Of a stretch of DNA of 64,000 nucleotides, positions 18,463-26,860 are shown one piece after another. Below the pieces are notes generated by a model. That model was given only the letters and a program-made list of their open reading frames with translations, had not been told where the DNA came from and did no database searches. Location: contig JAFTQG010000036.1 in the NCBI GenBank assembly GCA_017462915.1, positions 1 to 64,000 on the forward strand, in the 5' to 3' direction. The DNA is from Prevotella sp. GTDB lineage: Bacteria > Bacteroidota > Bacteroidia > Bacteroidales > Bacteroidaceae. Both the position numbers and the translations under genes were made by a program. Position 1 is the first letter of the stretch. The number at the start of each line of letters is the position of its first letter.

Positions 18463-21069
18463 TTAGAATTTGTATGTGACATTGAACATTCCGTTGGTAC
18501 CGTATGCATAGAACTTCTTAGGATTGTTGAGGAAGCTGTAGATACGTGTGCCGCTTTGTGTACCGTCGTTGTTTACGGTGTAGCTTGAACGTGACTGCTC
18601 ATAACCGCCTGTGCATATCTTCACATTGTTGAGGATATTTGTGAGGGAGAGGTTGAAAGAGAGGCTTCCCTTCTTGAGATAGATGTTCTTGCCGATAGAG
18701 CCGTCAACCATCCATCCGCCTTTACCGAGTGCCTGTGCAGGCGCGTCGACTGTAGTCACGATATTTCCGTTCTCGTCAACACCGGTATTGATGAGTCCCT
18801 GAGCTTTCAGCGAGCTCTCGTAGCGGAGTGAAGGAGACCATGAGAGGTATATGCGGTCATACCAGTTTGCAGAGATGTCCACGAACCATCCGTCTCTGTG
18901 GAAGCTCAGTCCGATAGATGTAGCAGTGAGAGGAGTGCCGCTTTCACGCATGTTCTTGCTGTAGACGAGAGTCTCGTTGTAGTTGCCGCCTGTAGACATC
19001 ATATAGCGTACATTGGCGTTGTTGAGATACTTTGCATCGCTGATTGTACCGAGAGCCTTGAAATCGAGGAACGATGTCAGCTTCACCCTTGCACCGAGCT
19101 CTGCACCGTATGCTGCCTTGTGTATGCCGGTCATAGACACGTAGGTGAATGAGTTCTCGTCGTCGAAATAGTAGTTCTGCCACTCTGTTCCGTCGGTGAT
19201 GAATGTGTAGTATGCCGAGGCGTTAAGAGAAATCCAGGAAGATGACAGCTGGTAGGCGAACTCCACGTTTGTTACCATCTCGTTCTTCAGGTTAGTCACG
19301 AAGTCATTGTTTACCTCCGGTGCGGCAAAAGCTGTGGAAGCCTGTGGCGCACGTGACTCGAAGCTGCCGCCGAGAGATATCGCGTGACCCTTGCCGAGGT
19401 TGAAGGAGACAGCAGCCTTGAATGCTCCGTCAAGGAAGCGTGCTGTGCCCGACTTGCCGTAGGAGTTGTTCTCCGCCATGCCGTTGCGCATCTGTCCGTC
19501 GCGCTGCATTTCAGTGTATCCGAGTTTTCCTCCGAAGAACAGGTGTGCACGGCCATGATTGGCTGTGTATGCTGTCCATGCGTTGGCCTTGCGTACATTG
19601 ATATAATAGTCATATCCGAATACATCTCCCTCGCGCACTACAGCGTTAGGATTGTTAAGGTCATACTGTACCTTCGGAGAGTTTATGCCGAAGCTGCTGA
19701 GAGCGTATGTATTGATGTTGTGGTACGAGTTTGCACCGAGCAGGTCTTCCATGCTCTGGTAGTGGCGTCCGTGGTTAGCACCGAGTCCGATACCTGCCGA
19801 GAAGTGGCGCTTTGCGTCAAGGTCTATGTTCAGTACGGAGTTGAGTTGCAGGTTGAGGACATCGATACGTTTTGCCTGCACGAAGTACATGGCATCTGTT
19901 CCCACTGCGTTTGCTCCCTTGTTTGAAGCATAGAGACGGTCCCAGTTCACTTGCCTGTTGGCCTCTGAGTATGCGAGAGACTGGTATGCGCTATACCAGT
20001 TTACAGGTACATCGTGGCCGAATTCAGGAGCGAATACGCTTCCCTGTACAGAGTTTCGAGGGTTAGAAGGGTTCCATACGTCGTAGAATGCCGACGGGAG
20101 TCTCTTCCAGTAGTCTGGCTGAGGGTTGTCAGAGTTGTTGTAGTTGAGCTTTGTGCTCTTGTACATGGAGTAGCGTCCGCCGAGCGTTGTGGTGAGCTTG
20201 GCGTTGTCGTTTATCTTGAAATCCCATGTGAACAGCCCTGACGGAGCGAAATCGTTTACGATGCGTGAGTTGCGTATCTTGCCGTTCTGGTATCCCCAGT
20301 ATGGGTTGTAGAAGTTTGAGTTGGCAAGCCAGTAGCTCTCGTCTGTACATCCCGCCTGGCTGGCACGCTCGGTAGGGTTTCCCCATGTCGCGAACGACAG
20401 GCTGTGCTTAGGGCCGAGGAGCTTCTCCACGCCGAAGAAGTAGCTCAAGGCATTGTAGAATGTACCCTTGACATAGGCCGTCTTGGTGTTTGCCCAGCGG
20501 TATGTCAATGATGCGGAGAATGCCCATCCGTTGTTGTTGAAGCCACTGTTGTAAGTGTACATGGCACGTGCAGTATAGTTGCGGTTTGCCCCTGCTATGC
20601 TGACACGGTGACCTGTAGGCATGGAACCGGCACGGAAATTATAGTTGTTGGAACCGCCCATAGCTGTCAGCGAGAACATGTTGTCCTCGAAAGGCAAGGC
20701 AAATTCCACACTACGTGTCTGGTTGTTCAGACCGCCGACAAGCGAATAGCGGAACTGGCCGCTCTCCATGTCGTTCAGCTGCATGCCGTTGACATAGATG
20801 TCATTGTACTTCTGGTTGAACGCGCGGTATCTGAAGCGGACAGGAGAGAATGCGTAACCTACTTTCGAGGCGTATGCGTTAGAGCCGGAATTGAGGATAG
20901 TGACACTCTGTGACATGTCGTCATCCTCGCCAAGCTGTGCCTCTGTGAAAGTGAACTGCGCTTCCTCGTCCACTGTAGACTCTATGGAATCAGTCGCGTA
21001 TGGCTTTTGTGCCATGGCCATCTGTCCAAGCGCTATCAGAGCAACGACAAGTGATAGTTTCTTTTTCAT
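18463..21069 (-). CDS. TonB-dependent receptor-like outer-membrane protein of a putative nucleic-acid uptake locus
   Basis: The 868-residue product has a signal peptide (M-K-K-K-L-S-L ... A-M-A-Q) and a large beta-barrel with alternating aromatic strands ending in the outer-membrane signature F-N-V-T-Y-K-F. A short plug-like N-terminus is present (I-Y-V-N-G-M-Q-L-N-D-M), but the usual N-terminal CarboxypepD_reg domain is absent, as in the shorter receptors paired with DUF5689 proteins. It starts the three-gene operon 21069-16068 and is divergent from the nuclease gene at 21278, sharing a 208-base regulatory region with promoters in both directions. It likely imports a nuclease product such as oligonucleotides; this is inference. 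Confidence 0.85.
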   Translation of the reverse strand: MKKKLSLVVALIALGQMAMAQKPYATDSIESTVDEEAQFTFTEAQLGEDDDMSQSVTILNSGSNAYASKVGYAFSPVRFRYRAFNQKYNDIYVNGMQLNDMESGQFRYSLVGGLNNQTRSVEFALPFEDNMFSLTAMGGSNNYNFRAGSMPTGHRVSIAGANRNYTARAMYTYNSGFNNNGWAFSASLTYRWANTKTAYVKGTFYNALSYFFGVEKLLGPKHSLSFATWGNPTERASQAGCTDESYWLANSNFYNPYWGYQNGKIRNSRIVNDFAPSGLFTWDFKINDNAKLTTTLGGRYSMYKSTKLNYNNSDNPQPDYWKRLPSAFYDVWNPSNPRNSVQGSVFAPEFGHDVPVNWYSAYQSLAYSEANRQVNWDRLYASNKGANAVGTDAMYFVQAKRIDVLNLQLNSVLNIDLDAKRHFSAGIGLGANHGRHYQSMEDLLGANSYHNINTYALSSFGINSPKVQYDLNNPNAVVREGDVFGYDYYINVRKANAWTAYTANHGRAHLFFGGKLGYTEMQRDGQMRNGMAENNSYGKSGTARFLDGAFKAAVSFNLGKGHAISLGGSFESRAPQASTAFAAPEVNNDFVTNLKNEMVTNVEFAYQLSSSWISLNASAYYTFITDGTEWQNYYFDDENSFTYVSMTGIHKAAYGAELGARVKLTSFLDFKALGTISDAKYLNNANVRYMMSTGGNYNETLVYSKNMRESGTPLTATSIGLSFHRDGWFVDISANWYDRIYLSWSPSLRYESSLKAQGLINTGVDENGNIVTTVDAPAQALGKGGWMVDGSIGKNIYLKKGSLSFNLSLTNILNNVKICTGGYEQSRSSYTVNNDGTQSGTRIYSFLNNPKKFYAYGTNGMFNVTYKF

Positions 21070-21106
21070 AGATTCGATGAATTGATATTTATTTTTATTA
21101 CGATTG

Positions 21107-21139
21107 CAAAATTAATGATTTTTCACGGGGAAAAAGAAA
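21107..21139 (-). promoter_or_regulatory. promoter of the putative nucleic-acid uptake operon
   Basis: On the minus strand the -7 box TAATTTTG (CAAAATTA at 21107-21114) is preceded about 21 bases upstream by TTTC (GAAA at 21136-21139), close to the Bacteroidetes consensus. It is divergent from a matching plus-strand promoter at 21155-21187, so the receptor operon and the nuclease gene may be controlled together. Confidence 0.6.
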
Positions 21140-21154
21140 GTTTTCCGATATTTC

Positions 21155-21187
21155 TTTCTTCTGTATGTATGTTTTTTATTAATTTTG
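21155..21187 (+). promoter_or_regulatory. promoter of the EEP nuclease gene
   Basis: TTTC at 21155-21158 and TAATTTTG at 21180-21187, 21 bases apart, fit the Bacteroidetes promoter pattern. The predicted transcript starts near 21194, upstream of ATG 21278. Confidence 0.6.
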
Positions 21188-21277
21188 CAATAAATAAATC
21201 TAAAAACTGCACAGTGAAGCTCCTGTTTGCGGATATTTACCTGTGCAATATCAAGAAAAAGAAAAATCATAACGAGT

Positions 21278-22342
21278 ATGAAAAGACTATCATTTCTCTT
21301 TTATTTCCTCTTTTCTGTCCTTGCCGTATGCTCTGCACAGAAAAAGTATTCCATGTACGCCATCGGTTTCTACAACCAGGAAAACCTTTTCGACACCTGC
21401 CACGACGAGGGCAAGCGCGACTATGATTTCCTCCCTACAGGCTCGTACAAGTGGAACGGACTCAAGTATACTCACAAGTTGAGGAACATGGCACGCGTGC
21501 TGGCGGAGATGGGCACCGACAAGTTGCCTTACGGCTGTGCCTTCATAGGAGTGTCTGAGGTGGAGAATGCCAAGTGCCTTCAGGACCTCTGCAATCAGGA
21601 ACCGCTGAAGAAACGCAACATGCAGTTCGTTCATTTCGAGGGTGTAGACAAGCGTGGCGTGGACGTTGCCGGCTTGTATAATCCCAAGATGTTCAAGATA
21701 GACCACGAGAAGACACGCCTCGTGCCTTTCGAGCGCGAGGACACAACATTCTTCACACGTGGATTCCTTGTCGTGAGAGGCACGATGGCTGGTGACAAGG
21801 TGTGCTGCATAGTATGCCATCTCCCTTCCCGTCTGCGTGGCGACGACTTCTACCGTGTCAGCGGTGCACAGCAATTGGCAAAGATAAAGGACGGCATCCT
21901 GGCAGAAGAGCCTGACACAAGGATATTCGTCATGGGCGATATGAACGACGACCCGACAGACCGTTCCATGACACAGGGCCTGCGCGGCAAGGAGACCATC
22001 GCCGAGGTTGCCGAGGGCGATATGTACAATCCGTGGCTGAGCGTGCTGAAGAGCGGCACAGGCACGCTGAAATACAACGGCGTATGGAACCTCTTCGACC
22101 AGATACTCCTCTCTCCGAACCTTCTTGTCAAGAATGCCGGAAAGGACTATCAGGCGGCTGTTATGAAGGACTGCACGTCGCTGAAATAATATAATCACCA
22201 GATATTCCGCCGCGACTACCTCTTCCAGACAGAGGGAAAGTATAAGGGAAATCCGAAGCGTACACACGCCGGAGGCCAGTGGCTTGATGGTTTCTCAGAC
22301 CATTTGCCGGTAGTCGTATATGTAGTGAAAGAGGTGAAATGA
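21278..22342 (+). pseudogene. secreted endonuclease/exonuclease/phosphatase-family nuclease, interrupted by an in-frame stop
   Basis: The open part (21278-22189) encodes a signal peptide and an EEP fold: Y-N-Q-E-N-L-F-D (Asn), G-V-S-E-V-E-N (metal-binding Glu), H-L-P-S-R (His) and M-G-D-M-N-D-D-P. It stops at TAA 22187-22189. The same frame then continues without a shift to TGA 22340-22342 and encodes the missing family C-terminus (Y-N-H-Q-I-F-R-R-D-Y-L, then G-F-S-D-H-L-P with the catalytic Ser-Asp-His motif). The truncated protein would lack the catalytic His, so the gene is probably inactive unless the stop is read through or is a sequence error. It is divergent from the receptor operon. 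Its last 68 coding bases recur exactly at 31495-31562. Confidence 0.85.
22271..22338 (+). repeat. 68-bp direct repeat, left copy (3' end of the nuclease gene)
   Basis: A 68-base stretch starting GGAGGCCAGTGGCTTGATGG and ending in GTGAAAGAGGTGAA is identical to 31495-31562. It encodes the catalytic C-terminus of the nuclease family (G-G-Q-W-L-D-G-F-S-D-H-L-P). The repeats bracket the Rhs operon and look like the two ends of an inserted element or a gene-end duplication. Confidence 0.9.
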
Positions 22343-22712
22343 AACGAGGCTCCTGATTTATAATATTAAGAGGTATTCAATATATGAGGTGCAAATCGCA
22401 AAAATATGCACGGTCTCCGTTCTCGTTGCGGTAAGTCGATGATTTATGGAGACCAAAAACGCTGAGAGTTTTCTAATTATTCTCACATTTCAGGGTTGTT
22501 ACTCCATATAGTGTGACAGGAGGACATTTGCGTAAACAAGGAAAACACCTAACACATAAAAATAATCAGGCACCCTTGCCGTAATACAAAAAATCATTAT
22601 GCTTGCCTTTGGTGAGCAAGAATGCCAGCATCAGACAGCTACGTTATGGCGTCCGAAATCGACGCCAGTCTATTCTCGTACCCAATCCAATACCTCAAAA
22701 CCACATTAATTT
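22343..22712. other. intergenic region upstream of the Rhs operon
   Basis: A 370-base AT-rich gap with no supported gene. An inverted repeat is visible (GGTCTCC near 22422 and GGAGACC near 22457), as is a small hairpin (CTTGC near 22600, GCAAG near 22616). No convincing TTTG/TAnnTTTG promoter was found, although the Rhs operon should start here. Confidence 0.5.
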
Positions 22713-23903
22713 ATGGGAAAAGCATGTTATGGAAAGTTTCTTGTATTGCTTATTTTTGGCATTATTCCAGCTTTCCGATGTATAGCACAATACAGAATCA
22801 CATTTGAGCTGAACGCTCCGCGTGACGGCGAACGCCTCCGCAAGACGCAGGTTGATGTCATCAGCCACGGCGGGCGTGGCAGTGGGGCAGTCTGGGTAAT
22901 ACAGGAACCAGAGGACACAAAGGAATATACGCAGGATTTCTCTGTCAGGGATGACAGCATAGTCTGCCGTGAACATAACACGGCCTACAGCTACAGGATA
23001 TTTAACGACAGTATAGTCCTTACAGGTTTCCGCAACCGTACCACGAGAATGGATTATATAAAGCCGTCCATAAGCCTCATGAACGGGATAGCTTACGGCG
23101 ACAGCATACATTCAGATTTCATGGCAAAGGGGAAATACTGTGACAGGCTGAACATCGGCCTGTGGGGCAGAAGCTATATTGTGGCGGATGCAGAAGGCAC
23201 TATAATCAACGGCAAGGACACATTGAACAATGTACTGCGGCTCCATCACCGCAGGGAGTTCAGGCGTATATCCGACATAAAGGACCTGCCGGACACGATG
23301 TTTACCGACACTTACCTGCGTCAGTCCATCGATTCCCTGCCGTATGACAATGTCCGTGAAGACAGATATGTCTGGTACAGGCCAGGCAACAGGTATCCTG
23401 TCATGGAGACAGTCTTCACGTCTCATCTGTACAACGATTCCGTAAGCAGTGAGACCGCCACAACCTTCCTTTATCTTCCTGAAGAACAGCGTTCCGACCT
23501 GAACACGGACTTGGCTAATGAGAGATTGCTGGAGCATCTGAAATCAAGTGACGGCATGGCATCTGGCAGAAAAACACATGACGGTTCAAGTGGCATGGCG
23601 TATGACGGTTATCAAGGTGGAAGTCATGACGATTTTCCTGTAATGGCAGATGCGAGACTGAATGCCGACGGCAGCCAGCTTTTACTTGAATATGTGATAA
23701 AAGATGACGGTGAACTGAGTCTCGGCATATATACAGATGGAGGAGCCATGCTTGCACAGAGAAATTTCGGAAGACGTCCGGCAGGAGCTTATTCAGAAAT
23801 CATATACCTTGCCAAAGCCATCCGAAGCGGCAATGCACTTATTAATATTGTATTCGGAGAAAAGAATAAGGTTATAAAAATAAACAAAGACGGAACACTA
23901 TGA
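22713..23903 (+). CDS. secreted protein of unknown function heading the Rhs operon, with a T9SS-type C-terminal domain-like tail
   Basis: The 396-residue product has a signal peptide (F-L-V-L-L-I-F-G-I-I-P-A-F) and a mostly beta-rich body I do not recognise. The last 80 or so residues (L-N-A-D-G-S-Q-L-L-L-E-Y-V ... R-P-A-G-A-Y-S-E-I-I-Y ... K-V-I-K-I-N) follow the pattern of a type-9-secretion sorting domain or its relatives, which is a pattern judgement. Its stop overlaps the next gene's start as ATGA (23900), so translation is coupled with the first Rhs protein. It may be an export or anchoring partner of the Rhs complex. Confidence 0.65.
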   Translation: MGKACYGKFLVLLIFGIIPAFRCIAQYRITFELNAPRDGERLRKTQVDVISHGGRGSGAVWVIQEPEDTKEYTQDFSVRDDSIVCREHNTAYSYRIFNDSIVLTGFRNRTTRMDYIKPSISLMNGIAYGDSIHSDFMAKGKYCDRLNIGLWGRSYIVADAEGTIINGKDTLNNVLRLHHRREFRRISDIKDLPDTMFTDTYLRQSIDSLPYDNVREDRYVWYRPGNRYPVMETVFTSHLYNDSVSSETATTFLYLPEEQRSDLNTDLANERLLEHLKSSDGMASGRKTHDGSSGMAYDGYQGGSHDDFPVMADARLNADGSQLLLEYVIKDDGELSLGIYTDGGAMLAQRNFGRRPAGAYSEIIYLAKAIRSGNALINIVFGEKNKVIKINKDGTL

Positions 23904-26860
23904 TACGCAAAGTACAGGAAATGTTGCTTCTGCTGTCTCTGGTATTCGTTGGCAGCACCTATGCCCAGCAGATGATTCCCGAAACTATTCCGACCCCAAA
24001 CGCCACTGATTTGGGCAAATACGGAGAGATTCCGATATCGTACTATACGGGGCGTCCGGACATCTCGATACCTGTCTACAGCATGAACATGAGAGGCTAT
24101 GAGTTTCCCATTTATCTCAGTTATGATGCCGGAGGAGTGCAACCTAACAGCCTGCCGGGATGGGTCGGCAACAACTGGACACTGATTGCAGGAGGAGCAA
24201 TCACTCGTGTGAGCAATCATTATGATGACGAGACAGAGCCAGTCATACCAAGCACTGTGGCTCCTTTCTCAAATTACTTCTCTTCGTATGGTAAACTAAA
24301 GGAAGAGATGAAAAATCCCGAACAGCTTAAGAATGACGTGGAGATGCATCGCTATGATTTCGCCCCGGATGTCTTTCATTTTAATTTCATGGGAAAGACA
24401 GGCAAGTTCTTCTTGGGCAATGACGGTCAGTGGAAAGTCTTTTCGGACGAGAACATCGATGTCATCTTTGATGTGAACGACCGGAGCAATTATATTCCCC
24501 CTTTCGTCTCGAATATTCCTGACTGTGCTGGCGACAATCCGTCCCGCTACAAGATGCCTGCAGTCATAAAAGGATTCACACTCCGTGACGACAAGGGATA
24601 TGTCTACGAGTTTGGCGGCAGCAATGATGCCATAGAATACACATCAGGACTGTTCACTCTTGGAGATGCCTTACATGCCAACAGCTGGTATCTTACAAAG
24701 ATAAGCGACAAGTATGGGAATATGCTCTATCAGCTGGAATATCAGCGCGGATGCTTCATAGTCCAGGTATATAATATAGACGGAACACTACATGTGAAAG
24801 AGTATTATGACCCAGGAGGCCTTATGCCTGATTACGGACAGGAATTCTTCACATCCACAACCTTCAGATATGACGGTACGCTGAACTCTCCTGTCTATCT
24901 GGAGCGCATCGTTGCCGCGGACGGCAGTTCTGTCAGGTTCAACTCTTCCTACTCCAGTGTCCCGTTCAGGGATATATATCCGCGTCTGAATATTTTCGAT
25001 GCCTACATTGATTACGACTATTCGGGATTCTATCCCTTCTGGTATCTTCAGACAAGTTACAACGAGGTGGCAAAATACCAGTACAAAGACAACACTGCCG
25101 CAAACAGGGCTGTGCCATTGAACGCATGCCGGCTGAAAGAACTCAATTCCATAAATGTCTATCGCTTTTCCAGTGATGAAACCCACGCACGGAGGGTGAT
25201 AAGATTCAAGTACGACCATGCGGCACGGACGAATCTCACGGACGTGATTACAACAGGTAATGACACTAACAGTGTGCAGTCACTGAAATACCATCTTGAA
25301 TATAACTACATGGGAAAATCGTCACTGGGCTATCTGACAAAGGCGGTAGACCATTGGGGATACTATAACGGCAAGACTGGCAATGATTCCCGCCAGTTCC
25401 TGAAAGCGGACCGCAGCCCGTCGGGCACCACTGCCGGTATGCTGTCCAGCATCACTTATCCCACAGGCGGAAGAACAGTGTTCCAGTATGAACCGCATGA
25501 TTACTCGGCTTATCTCTCCACGGACAGGACGAAGATGGTTGACAGCGGAAGCAGTGCAGGGGGATTGCGTATAAAAACCATCACCGAATATGATGGCAGC
25601 AATTACAATGTCATAAACAGCCGTACGTTCTCATACAGGAAGCCCGGCACCGGCATCTCCAGCGGCGAGCTTTTTGCCATGCCGATTTACTCATGGCCTA
25701 ATTGGTATGCGGAACTGAGATACTCCGGCGCATATTCGATGATATCCATGGAACGTTCCGCTTCCATTATGCCCATGTCCAATTCTTTCGGGCCTCATAT
25801 AGGCTATTCTCATGTAGAGGAGACAAACCATGACGGCTCAAAGACTGTATATGACTATAGCAACATATCAAGTTCCAGAGACTCACGCTTCATTCTGGAT
25901 TTCATGAGAGGAGAACCGTCCCCATTTGACAGGTTCACGGAGAGGGGATACAAGCGTGGAAAACTACTTTCCGTACATAATTACAATAAGGATCAGCAAC
26001 TGTTACGCTCGGTAAAGTTCGGCTATAGGGAAGGAAACATAGAGACGGACTCTGTCCTGACCTGCAATCTTCGGTATGTAAATATGGGTTCATCAGCGAC
26101 ATTCAGCTATTTCAAAGGCGGGGTCTACAAACTTCTGTTCCCGAAATATGATGTCATAGCCGACACGACCATAACATACTATGGAGACAAATCCGTATGC
26201 GATACCAAGGCCTATGACAAGTCTGACCGCACAATGGACATCAGCTATCCGTACAGCCATAAGCAGCTGGTGAGGACTCTTGGCTCCGTTACGTCACAGC
26301 GTGGCAACAGCCTGAAGCGTACAGACTATCAGTATGCTTTTGACAGCACCGATGCCATGGTACAGTCAAAAGCCGAGAAATACTTTGACCTGAGCCCTAT
26401 CGGTACTAAAGAATATGTCAACGGACAGTTCACAGGAGGCTCAATGACAGAGTACCGCCATGATACGGACGGCACGCTTGTACCTGACACGGAAGTAAGA
26501 CTGAACGCCGACGGCTCAAGCAGTTGGATGGTAAGATATGATGAATATACTCCATTGAAATCCGTGAAGCAATATTGGCAAAAGGGAAAAGGTTATACAG
26601 AACTTGAATGGTGGGGAAACGATGTTTTCCTTCACAGTGTAACCAGAAAAGGTGAAATCTGGAAAGGCGTGTCGCAGAAGACGGAGTATTATTATAATGC
26701 CCCATGGCAGCTTGAACAGATAATCTATCCGAACGGATATCATGTCATGTACGATTATGATACTTTGGACAGATTGAGCGAGGTAAAGGAAATCGTGGGT
26801 GAGGAAGAGTGGAATGGCCTCTTGCTGAAACGCTATAAGTACAATTACAGACCACAATGA
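23900..26860 (+). CDS. Rhs/YD-repeat shell protein, first part
   Basis: A 986-residue secreted protein (signal ending S-T-Y-A-Q-Q). The N-terminus (I-P-I-S-Y-Y-T-G-R-P-D-I-S-I-P-V-Y) and the G-G-V-Q-P-N-S-L-P-G-W-V-G region are typical of the large beta-rich Bacteroidetes proteins that precede an Rhs protein, and the end carries YD-type repeats (Y-D-Y-D-T-L-D-R-L-S-E-V). It probably forms part of the cocoon that encloses the toxin encoded by the next gene. Both neighbouring genes overlap it by 4 bases (ATGA at 23900 and 26857), so the operon should be made at fixed ratios. No toxin domain is seen in it. Confidence 0.85.
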   Translation: MIRKVQEMLLLLSLVFVGSTYAQQMIPETIPTPNATDLGKYGEIPISYYTGRPDISIPVYSMNMRGYEFPIYLSYDAGGVQPNSLPGWVGNNWTLIAGGAITRVSNHYDDETEPVIPSTVAPFSNYFSSYGKLKEEMKNPEQLKNDVEMHRYDFAPDVFHFNFMGKTGKFFLGNDGQWKVFSDENIDVIFDVNDRSNYIPPFVSNIPDCAGDNPSRYKMPAVIKGFTLRDDKGYVYEFGGSNDAIEYTSGLFTLGDALHANSWYLTKISDKYGNMLYQLEYQRGCFIVQVYNIDGTLHVKEYYDPGGLMPDYGQEFFTSTTFRYDGTLNSPVYLERIVAADGSSVRFNSSYSSVPFRDIYPRLNIFDAYIDYDYSGFYPFWYLQTSYNEVAKYQYKDNTAANRAVPLNACRLKELNSINVYRFSSDETHARRVIRFKYDHAARTNLTDVITTGNDTNSVQSLKYHLEYNYMGKSSLGYLTKAVDHWGYYNGKTGNDSRQFLKADRSPSGTTAGMLSSITYPTGGRTVFQYEPHDYSAYLSTDRTKMVDSGSSAGGLRIKTITEYDGSNYNVINSRTFSYRKPGTGISSGELFAMPIYSWPNWYAELRYSGAYSMISMERSASIMPMSNSFGPHIGYSHVEETNHDGSKTVYDYSNISSSRDSRFILDFMRGEPSPFDRFTERGYKRGKLLSVHNYNKDQQLLRSVKFGYREGNIETDSVLTCNLRYVNMGSSATFSYFKGGVYKLLFPKYDVIADTTITYYGDKSVCDTKAYDKSDRTMDISYPYSHKQLVRTLGSVTSQRGNSLKRTDYQYAFDSTDAMVQSKAEKYFDLSPIGTKEYVNGQFTGGSMTEYRHDTDGTLVPDTEVRLNADGSSSWMVRYDEYTPLKSVKQYWQKGKGYTELEWWGNDVFLHSVTRKGEIWKGVSQKTEYYYNAPWQLEQIIYPNGYHVMYDYDTLDRLSEVKEIVGEEEWNGLLLKRYKYNYRPQ

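Noticed and set aside
21290..22267. 325-codon minus-strand frame opposite the EEP nuclease gene
   Set aside because: It lies fully antisense to a gene with clear catalytic motifs and has no recognisable domain of its own.
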